A stretch of DNA of 26,066 bases, taken from contig JBGZEX010000017.1 of NCBI GenBank assembly GCA_041846495.1, positions 1-26,066 on the forward strand, written 5' to 3'. This DNA comes from JBGZEX01 sp041846495 (lineage in GTDB: Bacteria; Bacteroidota; Bacteroidia; Bacteroidales; Marinifilaceae). The notes beneath the pieces were generated by a model. It saw nothing but the letters and a program-made list of their open reading frames with translations, searched no databases and was not told where the DNA came from. Positions within the stretch are counted from its first letter, which is position 1. The number at the start of each line of letters is the position of its first letter. Shown here piece by piece: positions 7,536 to 16,101 of this stretch. The position numbers and the translations under genes were made by a program.

Positions 7536-8423
7536 ATGCGCATACTTTTCATAGTAAATCCCGTTTCCGGCTTCCGTTCGGGAAAATCCTTGCCCCGTAA
7601 GATAAAGACTATTCCGGATTACCGTAAAATTGTATACGATATAGCTTTTACGTCTTATCCGGGACATGGAAAGGAAATTGCGGAAAATGCTCTCGAAAAG
7701 GGGATTTACTCCCATATCGTGGCCGTAGGCGGAGACGGCACGGTGAACGAAGTGGCTTCCGCTTTGGTCGGGAGTAGTGTGGCATTCGGAATATTGGCGA
7801 CGGGGAGCGGGAACGGTTTGGCCCGGCATATGGGTTTTCCTCTCGGAATAAAAAAGGGATTGCGGCAAATACTCGAAGGACGTTGCGAGAAAATCGACGT
7901 GATGGAAATCAACGGCCGCTATTCTTTCAATGTGAGCGGATTGGGATTCGATGCGGAGGTGGCCTACGAGTTCGGCCGTAAGAAAATAAGGGGATTATTC
8001 GTTTATTTGTTGACCGTTTTAAGGTTGTGGTTTACCTACGGAAATAAGGATTATCGTTTGTGCGTGGACGGTAAGGATATGGAAATAAAGGCCTTCCTTT
8101 TGAGTTTTGCCAATTCTTCCCAATATGGGAATAATGCATATATAGCTCCTGCCGCCTCCGTTCGGGACGGACTTATGGACGTATGCTATATCGAACGGCC
8201 GGAATTTTACCGTATCCCTTATTACGTATATTGTCTGATGCGGTCCGAATTGGGGCGTATCCCCAAGTTTAAAGAGCTGAAAGCAAGGGAGGTGTGCGTG
8301 AACGGACATTCCCCGCATATGCATGTGGACGGAGATTATGCGGAAGCGGTTTACCCCCTTAGGGCGAAAATTATTCCGGCCGCTTTGAATATGGTAATCC
8401 CCCGTATTTCCGGACGGTTGTAG
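7536..8423 (+). CDS. Diacylglycerol/lipid kinase family protein (YegS/LCB5-like)
   Basis: The 295-residue protein belongs to the DAGK catalytic-domain family that phosphorylates lipid hydroxyls with ATP, such as diacylglycerol or sphingoid bases. It begins with the conserved VNPVSG (7-12), then GGDGTVNEV (65-73) forming the nucleotide-binding loop, and GSGNGLAR (90-97). A C-terminal sandwich domain with HVDGDYAE follows. Bacteroidales make sphingolipids, so a sphingoid or ceramide-type substrate is possible but cannot be decided here. An ATG at 7518, inside the end of ugd, is an alternative start; 7536 puts the first core strand directly at the N-terminus as in relatives. It directly follows ugd. 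Confidence 0.9.
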   Translation: MRILFIVNPVSGFRSGKSLPRKIKTIPDYRKIVYDIAFTSYPGHGKEIAENALEKGIYSHIVAVGGDGTVNEVASALVGSSVAFGILATGSGNGLARHMGFPLGIKKGLRQILEGRCEKIDVMEINGRYSFNVSGLGFDAEVAYEFGRKKIRGLFVYLLTVLRLWFTYGNKDYRLCVDGKDMEIKAFLLSFANSSQYGNNAYIAPAASVRDGLMDVCYIERPEFYRIPYYVYCLMRSELGRIPKFKELKAREVCVNGHSPHMHVDGDYAEAVYPLRAKIIPAALNMVIPRISGRL

Positions 8424-8477
8424 TGCGGCCGCTCCGTTTGAAAATTGCGGGAAACGGGATACGGAATTTTTGTCTTA

Positions 8478-9008
8478 ATGGAAATCGAAAGGGATATAAT
8501 CGTAGGTATCAAAGCAGGTGATCCTTCCGGATTGAGAAAACTTTTCGAGGCCTATTACAGGCCGTTGTGTTCGTATGCCCTGAATTTTATAGATTCTTTT
8601 GAAGAGGCCGAGGATGTGGTTCAGGACTTTTTCGTCTGTCTGTGGGAAAAACGTTCGACGCTTAATTTCGGGGAGTCGCTAAAGTCGTATCTCTATGTTT
8701 CCGTGCGCAATAACAGCATCAGGAAGCGTGCGGCACTCGGCAAAAGCAAGTTGATTCCTTATATCGAAAAAGAGTTCGAGCTTCCCGATACGGATTTCGA
8801 ATCTCCGCTTTACGATATGGAGGAAATTATGGCATCGATTCGTAAATTGCCTCCCCGGGCGAGGGAGGTGTTTCATGAGATTGTTTTTAACGGGATGAGT
8901 TATAAACAGACCGGATTGAAATTGGGCATGTCGCTCAATACCGTGAAAACTCATTTTTCCAGAGCATTGAAGCAGTTGAGATATTATCTTGCTTTTTTAT
9001 TTCTTTAA
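8478..9008 (+). CDS. ECF sigma-70 factor, FecI-like (Bacteroidetes expansion type)
   Basis: This 176-residue protein is an extracytoplasmic-function sigma factor that directs RNA polymerase to a small regulon, here presumably its own downstream operon. Region 2 is visible as LFEAYYRPLCSYA through EEAEDVVQDFFVCLWEK (-10 recognition and core binding). Region 4 is LPPRAREVFHEIVFNGMSYK and then LNTVKTHFSRALKQLR, a helix-turn-helix for the -35 element. It has no other domain. The ATG at 8478 gives the usual N-terminus; an upstream ATG at 8445 adds an unrelated tail. It is followed after 69 bases by its FecR-type partner and then the SusC transducer, the standard order for trans-envelope signalling cassettes. 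Confidence 0.93.
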   Translation: MEIERDIIVGIKAGDPSGLRKLFEAYYRPLCSYALNFIDSFEEAEDVVQDFFVCLWEKRSTLNFGESLKSYLYVSVRNNSIRKRAALGKSKLIPYIEKEFELPDTDFESPLYDMEEIMASIRKLPPRAREVFHEIVFNGMSYKQTGLKLGMSLNTVKTHFSRALKQLRYYLAFLFL

Positions 9009-9016
9009 TTTTTTTT

Positions 9017-9050
9017 CACCCGTTCTTGTTTTTTTGTCTTCTATAAGTGT
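9017..9050 (+). promoter_or_regulatory. Possible sigma-autoregulated promoter region between sigma and anti-sigma genes
   Basis: The 69-base gap between the two genes is T-rich: a CACCCG block, a run of seven T, and GTCTTCTATAAG. It lacks a TAnnTTTG box. Its position is where Bacteroidetes FecI-type sigma factors are expected to activate the anti-sigma/SusC operon. This is a positional argument with only weak sequence support. Confidence 0.25.
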
Positions 9051-9077
9051 TGGGGTTTCATTTTATGTATTGCAAAC

Positions 9078-10184
9078 ATGGAAGAACGTTTTTTGAAATA
9101 TGTAAAAGGCGAATTGGATGAAAACGAGATGCGGGAATTGGAAGCATGGTTGCACGAAGATGCTGCAAATGCGGAATCCTTTAAGGAGGTCTTGAGGTTG
9201 TACCGGAAGATGCGGAAATCGGTATTTCGGGAATATATGCGGGAAGAGAGGGCGTGGAGAAATATAGAGCGTTCGGGAAGGAGAAAGCGTTTTATACGGA
9301 TGATGTTGAGAGCCGCCGCAGCCGCAATATTCGTTTTCGGGATGGGAGTTTTTCTATACAGGAATATTGATTCCGGAATTTCGAAGGAAGATATTCTCCC
9401 TTTGGCCTTTTCGGAGCCCGTATTGTTTTTGTCCGGAGGCGATACCTTGAGTTTGGACACTTGTTCGCCGGGGGATATTTCGGATGGGATATTTATCGGA
9501 GCCGGGAAAGAGAGTATGTCGATTTGCGAAGATCCCCGCTTTCGGGAAGATACGGCTTATAATGAGTTGTATGTCCCACAAGGCAGGACTTATACGCTTC
9601 GACTTTCGGACGGGAGCCGGGTGCATCTGAATGCGGACACCCGTTTGAAATTTCCTCTGCATTTCGGGAAGAATTGCAGGAAGGTCGTACTCGAAGGGGA
9701 AGCTTATTTCGAAGTGGAAAAGGATTCTTCAAGACTGTTTACGGTTATCGCCGGTAAACAACGGGCCGACGTTTTGGGAACGGAATTCAATATTTCCGCA
9801 TATCCGGATTCGGATATGAGCACGACCTCCCTTTTGAAAGGAAGATTGAGACTGTATGCGGGTAAGGAGGTCTTTATGATGCAGGCCGGCACCCGTGTCG
9901 AAACCAAAGGAGATTCCACCGTCGTTTCGGAGATCGGAACGGAGATGTTTTCCTGGAGGAACGGCTATTTCGTATTCGAGGATACGCCGCTCGGAGAGAT
10001 AGCTCTCCGGCTTTCCCGGTGGTATGGGACGGATTTCCGTTTCCGTCGCCGGGAGTTGGAAGATTTGAGGTTTACGGGTACGGTGTCGATGGAGAAAAAA
10101 CTTCCTTTCATACTCGATTTATTGACCGAACTTTCCTCTTTACGCTATCGGGTTATAGATGCCCGTACCATAGAATTTATGTGA
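9078..10184 (+). CDS. FecR-family anti-sigma factor / signal transducer
   Basis: FecR-type proteins hold the partner sigma factor at the inner membrane and relay the loaded state of a TonB-dependent transducer. The 368 residues divide into a cytoplasmic N-terminus (1-72, rich in Arg, Glu and Lys, with the sigma-binding LEAWL region), one transmembrane helix (about 75-94, alanine-rich), and a periplasmic part. That part carries the FecR domain, with the typical VPQGRTYTLRLSDGSRVHLN, then LEGEAYFEVEKD and GTEFNISAYPD. It ends in the DUF4974 domain (about 297-368: FEDTPLGEIALRLSRWYG through TIEFM), which should dock with the STN domain of SusC. It lies between the sigma and SusC genes. Confidence 0.95.
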   Translation: MEERFLKYVKGELDENEMRELEAWLHEDAANAESFKEVLRLYRKMRKSVFREYMREERAWRNIERSGRRKRFIRMMLRAAAAAIFVFGMGVFLYRNIDSGISKEDILPLAFSEPVLFLSGGDTLSLDTCSPGDISDGIFIGAGKESMSICEDPRFREDTAYNELYVPQGRTYTLRLSDGSRVHLNADTRLKFPLHFGKNCRKVVLEGEAYFEVEKDSSRLFTVIAGKQRADVLGTEFNISAYPDSDMSTTSLLKGRLRLYAGKEVFMMQAGTRVETKGDSTVVSEIGTEMFSWRNGYFVFEDTPLGEIALRLSRWYGTDFRFRRRELEDLRFTGTVSMEKKLPFILDLLTELSSLRYRVIDARTIEFM

Positions 10185-10211
10185 CGAAATAATTTTATAC
10201 AGAGCAGAACT

Positions 10212-13200
10212 ATGAGAAAAATGAAAAAGCCTTTCGATTTTGCAAACCTCCTATCCGGAGGGTTTGCAACGGTGTTTTTATGTTGTATTTTCCCCTTCTT
10301 GGTACCGGAAGCCCGAGCCCTCCCTTTTGCCCAGAACGGGGTATCCCTATGTTCTAAAGGGAAAACCCTGGAAGAAGTGTTTAAGGAGATTAGCCGTAAA
10401 ACCGGATTGTTCTTCGTGTACAATACGTCGGCCGTAGACGTATCGCTCCGGATAGATGCGGAGATTTCCGATGCCGCTATCGAATCGGCTTTGGACGAAG
10501 TTTTCAAACATACCTCATACGGATACAAATTGGTGGAAAACTATATTTTGGTAAGTCCCGGGAAACGGAAACCTTGGGAACGGATTTTCTCGGGCAGAGT
10601 GACGGATGAAGACGGCAATGTTCTCCCGGGAGTCACGGTGAGGATAAAAGGAGTGGCCGAAGGTGTGATTACGGATGAAAAAGGAGAATTTTCCATTAAG
10701 ACGAATGCGGCGAAGGAAGTGGTGCTGGTGTTTTCTTTTATCGGGAAAAAGACTTTGGAGATTAAAGCTACGGAGGATTATATGCATATACGGTTGCAAA
10801 CCCTGGTAGAGAATATGGCCGATGTGGTGGTTACCGGTTACTATGAGATCGAGAAACGGAAGCTCTCGAGCTCCGTATTTACGATAAAAGGGAGCGAGGT
10901 TGCGGAAGGGGCGGCATTGGGACTCGACCATATGCTTCAGGCTAAAATACCCGGACTGGCTGTGCTCGGTTCGTCTTCTACGCCCGGAGCTGCAACCAAG
11001 ATACGTATCCGGGGCACTTCTTCCATATCGGGAAACAGAGAACCCCTGTGGGTGGTGGACGGATTCATCGTGGAAGATCCGGTGCCCATATCCACCGAAG
11101 AATTGAATAACCTGGATAATGTGAATCTCATAGGGAATGCCGTTTCCGGGATCAACCCCGAGGATATCGACCGTATCGACATATTGAAGGATGCGTCTTC
11201 GACGGCCATATACGGCGTGAAAGCCGCCAACGGCGTGATTGTAATCACTACTAAAAAAGGAAGATTCGGCCCCCCCCGGATATCCTATAATACTTATTTG
11301 ACCCTAAGCGAGCGTCCGGAATACGACGGATTGAATTTGATGAACTCCAAAGAAAGGGTGGACGTGTCCAAGGAGATTGAAGAGCGGGGACTCGTATTCG
11401 GATTCCGTCCCGCCAACGTAGGCTATGAAGGATTGCTGGACGATTTGTATACCCGGAAAATCACTTATGAAGAGTTTCTGGATAAGGTGAGACGGATAGA
11501 GTCGGTGAATACCGACTGGTTCGACCTCTTATACCATACGGCCTTCAGTCGGAAGCATAATGTTACGATATCCGGAGCTTCCTCCAATATCAATTATTAT
11601 TTTTCGGGTTCCTATAACGTTATCCCGGCTACTTTGAGAAAGACGGGAATAAAACAATGGACGGGGCTTATGAAACTCGGCATCAATATGCCTTACGATA
11701 TCAAAATACAGTTGCAATCCAGAGTTTCCTTCAGCGATAAGGATTATCTCCATCCCTCCGTTTCTCCCTATCAGTATGCTTATAAGACCTCCCGTGCCAT
11801 ACCGGCATTCGAAGAAAACGGAGAATATTCGTTCTACAATAAGGAAGTGGGCAGAGGAGATCCGTTGGTTTATAACATATTGAATGAAAGAGACCATACC
11901 GGCAATAAGGTGAATGGCGATACCTATAACTTCAATCTGAATCTTCTGTGGAAGCCTGTGGCGGATTTGAGGTTGAGTGTCTATGCCGGTTTGAGTTATT
12001 CGAATACGACGGAAAAGAAATGGTTTTCCGAAAACTCCTACCGGGCCGCAAGGCTCCGTACTTATAATGCCAACCTCATAGCACCCTTTGCTCCCTGGCA
12101 GACGGAAGTTGCGGAATTACCTTACGGAGGAGGATTGACGACTTCTTCCACCAAGAGTAAATTCTATACCCTGCGTTTCCAGACGGATTATAAAAAACGT
12201 TCGGATACGGGACATGAATTCGTCGTGGTGGGAGGAGTGGAAGCCCGTTCCACCAAATACGACGGATTGCGTTCCACCCAATTCGGGTATCTTCCCGAAC
12301 GGGGGCATACGTTTATAGATATAAGTCCGATAGCATGGCCCAAATATCAAAAACTTCTGTCCGCTCATCCGGATGAGGTGACCGATATGCTCACGCGGTT
12401 CGTGTCGTTTTACGGGAGCTTTACCTATGCCTATGTTTCCAGATATATCGTGAATTTCAATCTGCGCTCCGACGGTTCCAATAAATTCGGACAGGACAGA
12501 CGCTACCGTTTCCTGCCCGTATGGTCGGTTTCGGGAAGATGGAATTTGCATAACGAAGCGTTTTTTCGCGATATATTATGTGTGAGCACCCTGTCGTTCA
12601 GAGGGTCTTACGGAGTGCAGGGGAATGTTTCTCCGGAACAGACGCCCCGTTTGATTACCTCCGTAAAAGGGCTCGACGGGGTTTCCGTGGAATATATCCA
12701 GAGGCTGAAATATTTACCCAACCACGATTTACGCTGGGAAAAAACGTATTCCTTCAATGTGGGAACGGATTTCGCTTTATTCGAGAACCGGATAAGCGGA
12801 AGCTTGGAGTATTACCGTAAAAAGGGCAGGGATCAAATCGTACACTATAAGGTATCTCCGACATCGGGCGTACGCTCGATGGCCCTTAATGCCGGCAATA
12901 TCGAAAATAAAGGATACGAACTTATATTGAACCTTATCCCCGTGAAAAGCGGAATGTTCACATGGGCGCTCAATATAAACGGGGCCCGGAATATCAACAG
13001 GGTGGTACGCTCCGGAATAAGCACGGGGTATACCTATAGGGATTACATAAGCGGACGCTTGATAATTGACGGCAAACCCGTGGATTCGTTCTATTCCTAT
13101 AAATTCGGAGGGTTGAATGCTTCGGGAGAGCCCGAATTTAAGGATATCGAAGAGAATGAGGGCGAAACCAAAGAGGATATGTTTAAAAAGGTGTTTACCT

Positions 13201-13772
13201 ATTCCGGCAGAAGGATACCCTTGATGACGGGAGGTTTCGGAAATACGTTTACCTATGGAGGAATTACTCTGAGCGGCTTGTTTTCTTTCAGTTTCGGGAG
13301 TAAAATCCGCCTCAACGATTTGTTCGACAACGTATTCCAAACTTTGCCCCAGCCTCAGCAGAATATGAGCAAGACTTTTGTCGATCGGTGGAGAAAACCC
13401 GGCGATGAACGGTTTACGGACATACCTTCTCTTAGCGATTCTCCCCTTGACGACGTGAAAAGCACCGGTTTCGGAGCCAAACGGGTGCATGAGATTGCCG
13501 TCAACCGCTGGCAGATGTACAATAAGAGCGATATCCGTGTCGTTTCCGGAAATTATATACGATTGCGCAATTTGAGTTTGTCTTATAAGTTCCCGGCTTC
13601 TTTGCTCGGGAATACCAAGATTAAGACTCTTTCCTTCAAGTTAGAGATGAAAAATCTCGGACTTTGGGCGAGTCGCCGTTTGAAGGGGCAGGACCCCGAA
13701 CAATTGGCCCTCGGAGGATTATCCACACCTCCTACCTCTTCTTATACCTTGGGAATAAATGTCGGTTTTTAA
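10212..13772 (+). CDS. SusC-type TonB-dependent outer membrane transporter/transducer with STN domain
   Basis: This 1186-residue outer membrane protein takes up a large nutrient with its SusD partner, powered by TonB. In order it has a signal peptide ending near AEARA-like PEARA (residue 36) and an STN signalling domain (about 44-115). A carboxypeptidase-D-like domain follows (126-187: GRVTDEDGNVLPGVTVRIKG). Then comes the VVVTGY motif near 205-210, and a plug domain with IRIRGTSSISG, PLWVVDGF and DILKDASSTAIYGVKAANGV. The rest is a long beta-barrel ending in the aromatic-terminated LGINVGF. The STN domain fits control by the upstream sigma/anti-sigma pair. The start may be 10212 or the ATG at 10221. 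Substrate cannot be read directly; the neighbouring peptidases suggest peptides or proteins rather than glycans. Confidence 0.96.
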   Translation: MRKMKKPFDFANLLSGGFATVFLCCIFPFLVPEARALPFAQNGVSLCSKGKTLEEVFKEISRKTGLFFVYNTSAVDVSLRIDAEISDAAIESALDEVFKHTSYGYKLVENYILVSPGKRKPWERIFSGRVTDEDGNVLPGVTVRIKGVAEGVITDEKGEFSIKTNAAKEVVLVFSFIGKKTLEIKATEDYMHIRLQTLVENMADVVVTGYYEIEKRKLSSSVFTIKGSEVAEGAALGLDHMLQAKIPGLAVLGSSSTPGAATKIRIRGTSSISGNREPLWVVDGFIVEDPVPISTEELNNLDNVNLIGNAVSGINPEDIDRIDILKDASSTAIYGVKAANGVIVITTKKGRFGPPRISYNTYLTLSERPEYDGLNLMNSKERVDVSKEIEERGLVFGFRPANVGYEGLLDDLYTRKITYEEFLDKVRRIESVNTDWFDLLYHTAFSRKHNVTISGASSNINYYFSGSYNVIPATLRKTGIKQWTGLMKLGINMPYDIKIQLQSRVSFSDKDYLHPSVSPYQYAYKTSRAIPAFEENGEYSFYNKEVGRGDPLVYNILNERDHTGNKVNGDTYNFNLNLLWKPVADLRLSVYAGLSYSNTTEKKWFSENSYRAARLRTYNANLIAPFAPWQTEVAELPYGGGLTTSSTKSKFYTLRFQTDYKKRSDTGHEFVVVGGVEARSTKYDGLRSTQFGYLPERGHTFIDISPIAWPKYQKLLSAHPDEVTDMLTRFVSFYGSFTYAYVSRYIVNFNLRSDGSNKFGQDRRYRFLPVWSVSGRWNLHNEAFFRDILCVSTLSFRGSYGVQGNVSPEQTPRLITSVKGLDGVSVEYIQRLKYLPNHDLRWEKTYSFNVGTDFALFENRISGSLEYYRKKGRDQIVHYKVSPTSGVRSMALNAGNIENKGYELILNLIPVKSGMFTWALNINGARNINRVVRSGISTGYTYRDYISGRLIIDGKPVDSFYSYKFGGLNASGEPEFKDIEENEGETKEDMFKKVFTYSGRRIPLMTGGFGNTFTYGGITLSGLFSFSFGSKIRLNDLFDNVFQTLPQPQQNMSKTFVDRWRKPGDERFTDIPSLSDSPLDDVKSTGFGAKRVHEIAVNRWQMYNKSDIRVVSGNYIRLRNLSLSYKFPASLLGNTKIKTLSFKLEMKNLGLWASRRLKGQDPEQLALGGLSTPPTSSYTLGINVGF

Positions 13773-13782
13773 AAATAAAACA

Positions 13783-15207
13783 ATGAAAAACATAGTATAT
13801 ATATTGTTCGGTTTGTTGATTTGCGGTTGTGAAAAGTTTTTGGATGAAGATTCCAAGGATTTGGTTATACCGGCTACCGTGAAAGACTACAGGGAACTGC
13901 TTTTCGGCGAAGCCTATTTTACGGGAGTGCCGACTGGTGCGAAAAACGTCCATACTTATCTGGATCTGATGACCGACGATGTGGAGGATAATATAAATAA
14001 CGGTTTTTTGGGTTCGGATAACCGGAGAAAAGGATGGGGATATTTCACCTGGCAACAGGAGCCGGAAATCGATTATACGGGGACTTTAGGGGCGGATGAG
14101 GCCTATTACGAATATTATCACTCCATAATAATATGCAATATCGTTATCGATGCCGGGCGTAATATGGAAGGAAACGCATCCGAGCGGGATTTCCTTTTGG
14201 CGGAGGCCCATGCCCAAAGGGCCTTCGATTATTATATGCTGGTCAATCTCTACGGAGAACCTTACGATAAGGGACAACAGGGATTGGGCGTACCTTTTAA
14301 CGATTTGACTTCGGCAAAGAACATTTCTTTCTCCCGGGCTTCCGTAGGCGAAATATACGAAAGAATCAACAGCGACATCGATAAGGCCGTTCGATTGTTT
14401 GCCGGGAGCGGAAATACCGGAACCGTATTCCGCTGGAATCTTCCCGCCCTCTACGTGTTCGCCTCTCGCGTGAGCTTGTATACCAAGGATTGGGACAGGG
14501 CTATAGATATGGCTTCCAAAGCTATACATATGAAGCCTTCCCTGTATTCCCTATCCCTTATGGATAGTAAGAATGAATATTTTTTCGGGATGCAAAACGG
14601 GGAAATTCTCTTTTCTTACGGAGGTTTCAATAATTATTACTATGCTTATATGGCTAAGAGCATATATTCGGCCTCTTCGGAACTTCAGAAATCGTATACC
14701 TCCGACGATTTGCGCCTGCAGTGTTTTTTCAGGAAACGGAAAGGGCGTTTGATTCCGAATAAATCCTATATCCCGGAACAGACGAGGAGGTATGCCGGAG
14801 GAATCCGTACGGCCGAAGCCTATATGAACCGGGCCGAGGCCTATGCCGAGAAAGGCAGGGTGAAAGATGCCATGGAGGACGTGAATACGGTTTTGAAACA
14901 CCGGCTGAAAGTGTTTAAGCCCTTGAGTGCAGCCGATCGGGAAGATTGTATCGGCATCGTGAGAAGAGAAAGGCGTAAGGAATTCTGTTTCGAGCAGGGA
15001 CGCTGGTTCGATCTCCGGCGTTGGGGAAGGCCCCGGATAGAGCATAAATTCAAAACCGAGCGGGGAAAATCCGGAATTATGCAGAGGTTCGTTCTTGAAG
15101 AAGAAGACCCCGCCTATACGCTTCCCCTCCCTAAATCCGTATCGGAGACGAGTTCCGATATCGTGAATATCTCCCGTCCCCTCAGAAATAATTTGAATGA
15201 AAAATAA
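13783..15207 (+). CDS. SusD/RagB-family nutrient-binding outer membrane lipoprotein
   Basis: This 474-residue lipoprotein is the surface lid and binding partner of the SusC transporter just upstream. A short signal peptide ends in a lipobox with the acylated cysteine C16 (ICGC then EKFLDED). The core shows SusD-family blocks: an alpha-helical TPR-like region with LLAEAHAQRAFDYYMLVNLYG, YMNRAEAYAEKGRVKDAM, and the highly typical RRERRKEFCFEQGRWFDLRR. At 474 residues it is somewhat short for the family (often 500-600). The ATG at 13783 is ten bases after the susC stop; an in-frame ATG at 13759 inside susC would precede the signal peptide and is rejected. It is cotranscribed with susC. Confidence 0.95.
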   Translation: MKNIVYILFGLLICGCEKFLDEDSKDLVIPATVKDYRELLFGEAYFTGVPTGAKNVHTYLDLMTDDVEDNINNGFLGSDNRRKGWGYFTWQQEPEIDYTGTLGADEAYYEYYHSIIICNIVIDAGRNMEGNASERDFLLAEAHAQRAFDYYMLVNLYGEPYDKGQQGLGVPFNDLTSAKNISFSRASVGEIYERINSDIDKAVRLFAGSGNTGTVFRWNLPALYVFASRVSLYTKDWDRAIDMASKAIHMKPSLYSLSLMDSKNEYFFGMQNGEILFSYGGFNNYYYAYMAKSIYSASSELQKSYTSDDLRLQCFFRKRKGRLIPNKSYIPEQTRRYAGGIRTAEAYMNRAEAYAEKGRVKDAMEDVNTVLKHRLKVFKPLSAADREDCIGIVRRERRKEFCFEQGRWFDLRRWGRPRIEHKFKTERGKSGIMQRFVLEEEDPAYTLPLPKSVSETSSDIVNISRPLRNNLNEK

Positions 15208-15215
15208 TAGAAGCC

Positions 15216-16100
15216 ATGAAAAAAATATCAATCCGTATTTTAATCCTCTTCTCCCTTCTTTCCTGTTATAAGAAAGAACATGTGGAAACCGAACCCGGAG
15301 AACCCAAGTATAAAATGGAAAACGGCCCCCATGAATTGGACCGCTATATTTACGAATTCTATCGTAAATATAAGGTATTTATGCTGTATGAATACGCTAC
15401 TTTGGATTGGCGTTGGGATATGACCTCGTATACCGATAACTTATTGGTGAAACAAAGGGATAAGGAGGTGGTGATGTCGGCAATACCCTATGTGGAAACC
15501 GTAGTTCTGAATCCTTATAGCGACGATTTCAAACGCAGGTATTTCCCGTTTAAAATATTGCTGGCCGACAGCGTCAACTACAAGAGTTTGACCCGCGAAT
15601 ACAAGGATTTGCCCGTTTCCGGCGGAACCTCCTATATGGCCATAGGACATATCCGCAGAGCTACCGACACCGTATCTCCCCGGACACTTTACCGGAGGAG
15701 GGGCGATGTGGCCGCACATATTATGGCAAATCACCTTTACGCTTTGGAGATGATCGATTTTCCGAAGGCCTTTTTCGAGATTTCCGACAATATGCACGGG
15801 GTCAATATGCTGGAGCTGGATGAAAATAAAGGAAAGCCGAAAGAAGAAGTGGATATCCGGAATTACGGTTTCTGGACGGCGGACGAACGCTATATTTCCG
15901 GGAAAACCTATATGATGTCTCCGGATAAAACCTACGATTTATGGCAATTCGTGCATATGATTACGACACACGACGTTGAAGAAATGACGGCATATATGAA
16001 ACCCTATAAAAAAATGCAGTTAAAATATTCCCTATTGACGGAGTATTTTAAGAAAATAGGGGTAGATTTGCAGGCTATAGGAAATGATAAACTTGAATAA
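15216..16100 (+). CDS. Lipoprotein related to SusCD-associated HExxH metallohydrolases, active site not conserved
   Basis: This 294-residue lipoprotein has a lipobox cysteine at C17 (LLSCYKK). Its opening (ELDRYIYEFYRKYKVFMLYEY), middle (VVLNPYSDDFKRRYFPFKILL) and end (LLTEYFKKIGVDLQAI) resemble the substrate-import-associated zinc metallohydrolase lipoproteins (Peptidase_Mx1 / TIGR04549) that accompany SusC/SusD pairs. Those carry HExxH before a conserved F-x-x-I-S. Here the corresponding stretch, residues 168-190, reads HIMANHLYALEMI and then FFEIS, and no HExxH exists anywhere in the protein. The later FVEM ligand block I recall from the family appears as FVHM (245-248). I infer a binding protein rather than a peptidase. 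It starts eight bases after susD and ends one base before the metalloprotease gene. The family match is from memory. Confidence 0.72.
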   Translation: MKKISIRILILFSLLSCYKKEHVETEPGEPKYKMENGPHELDRYIYEFYRKYKVFMLYEYATLDWRWDMTSYTDNLLVKQRDKEVVMSAIPYVETVVLNPYSDDFKRRYFPFKILLADSVNYKSLTREYKDLPVSGGTSYMAIGHIRRATDTVSPRTLYRRRGDVAAHIMANHLYALEMIDFPKAFFEISDNMHGVNMLELDENKGKPKEEVDIRNYGFWTADERYISGKTYMMSPDKTYDLWQFVHMITTHDVEEMTAYMKPYKKMQLKYSLLTEYFKKIGVDLQAIGNDKLE

Positions 16101-16101
16101 T

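Noticed and set aside
8437..8471. Housekeeping promoter for the ECF sigma gene (TTTG at 8437 and AATTTTTG at 8464)
   Set aside because: The spacing is 23 bases, longer than usual, the -7 match is imperfect, and it would leave only six bases before the ATG.
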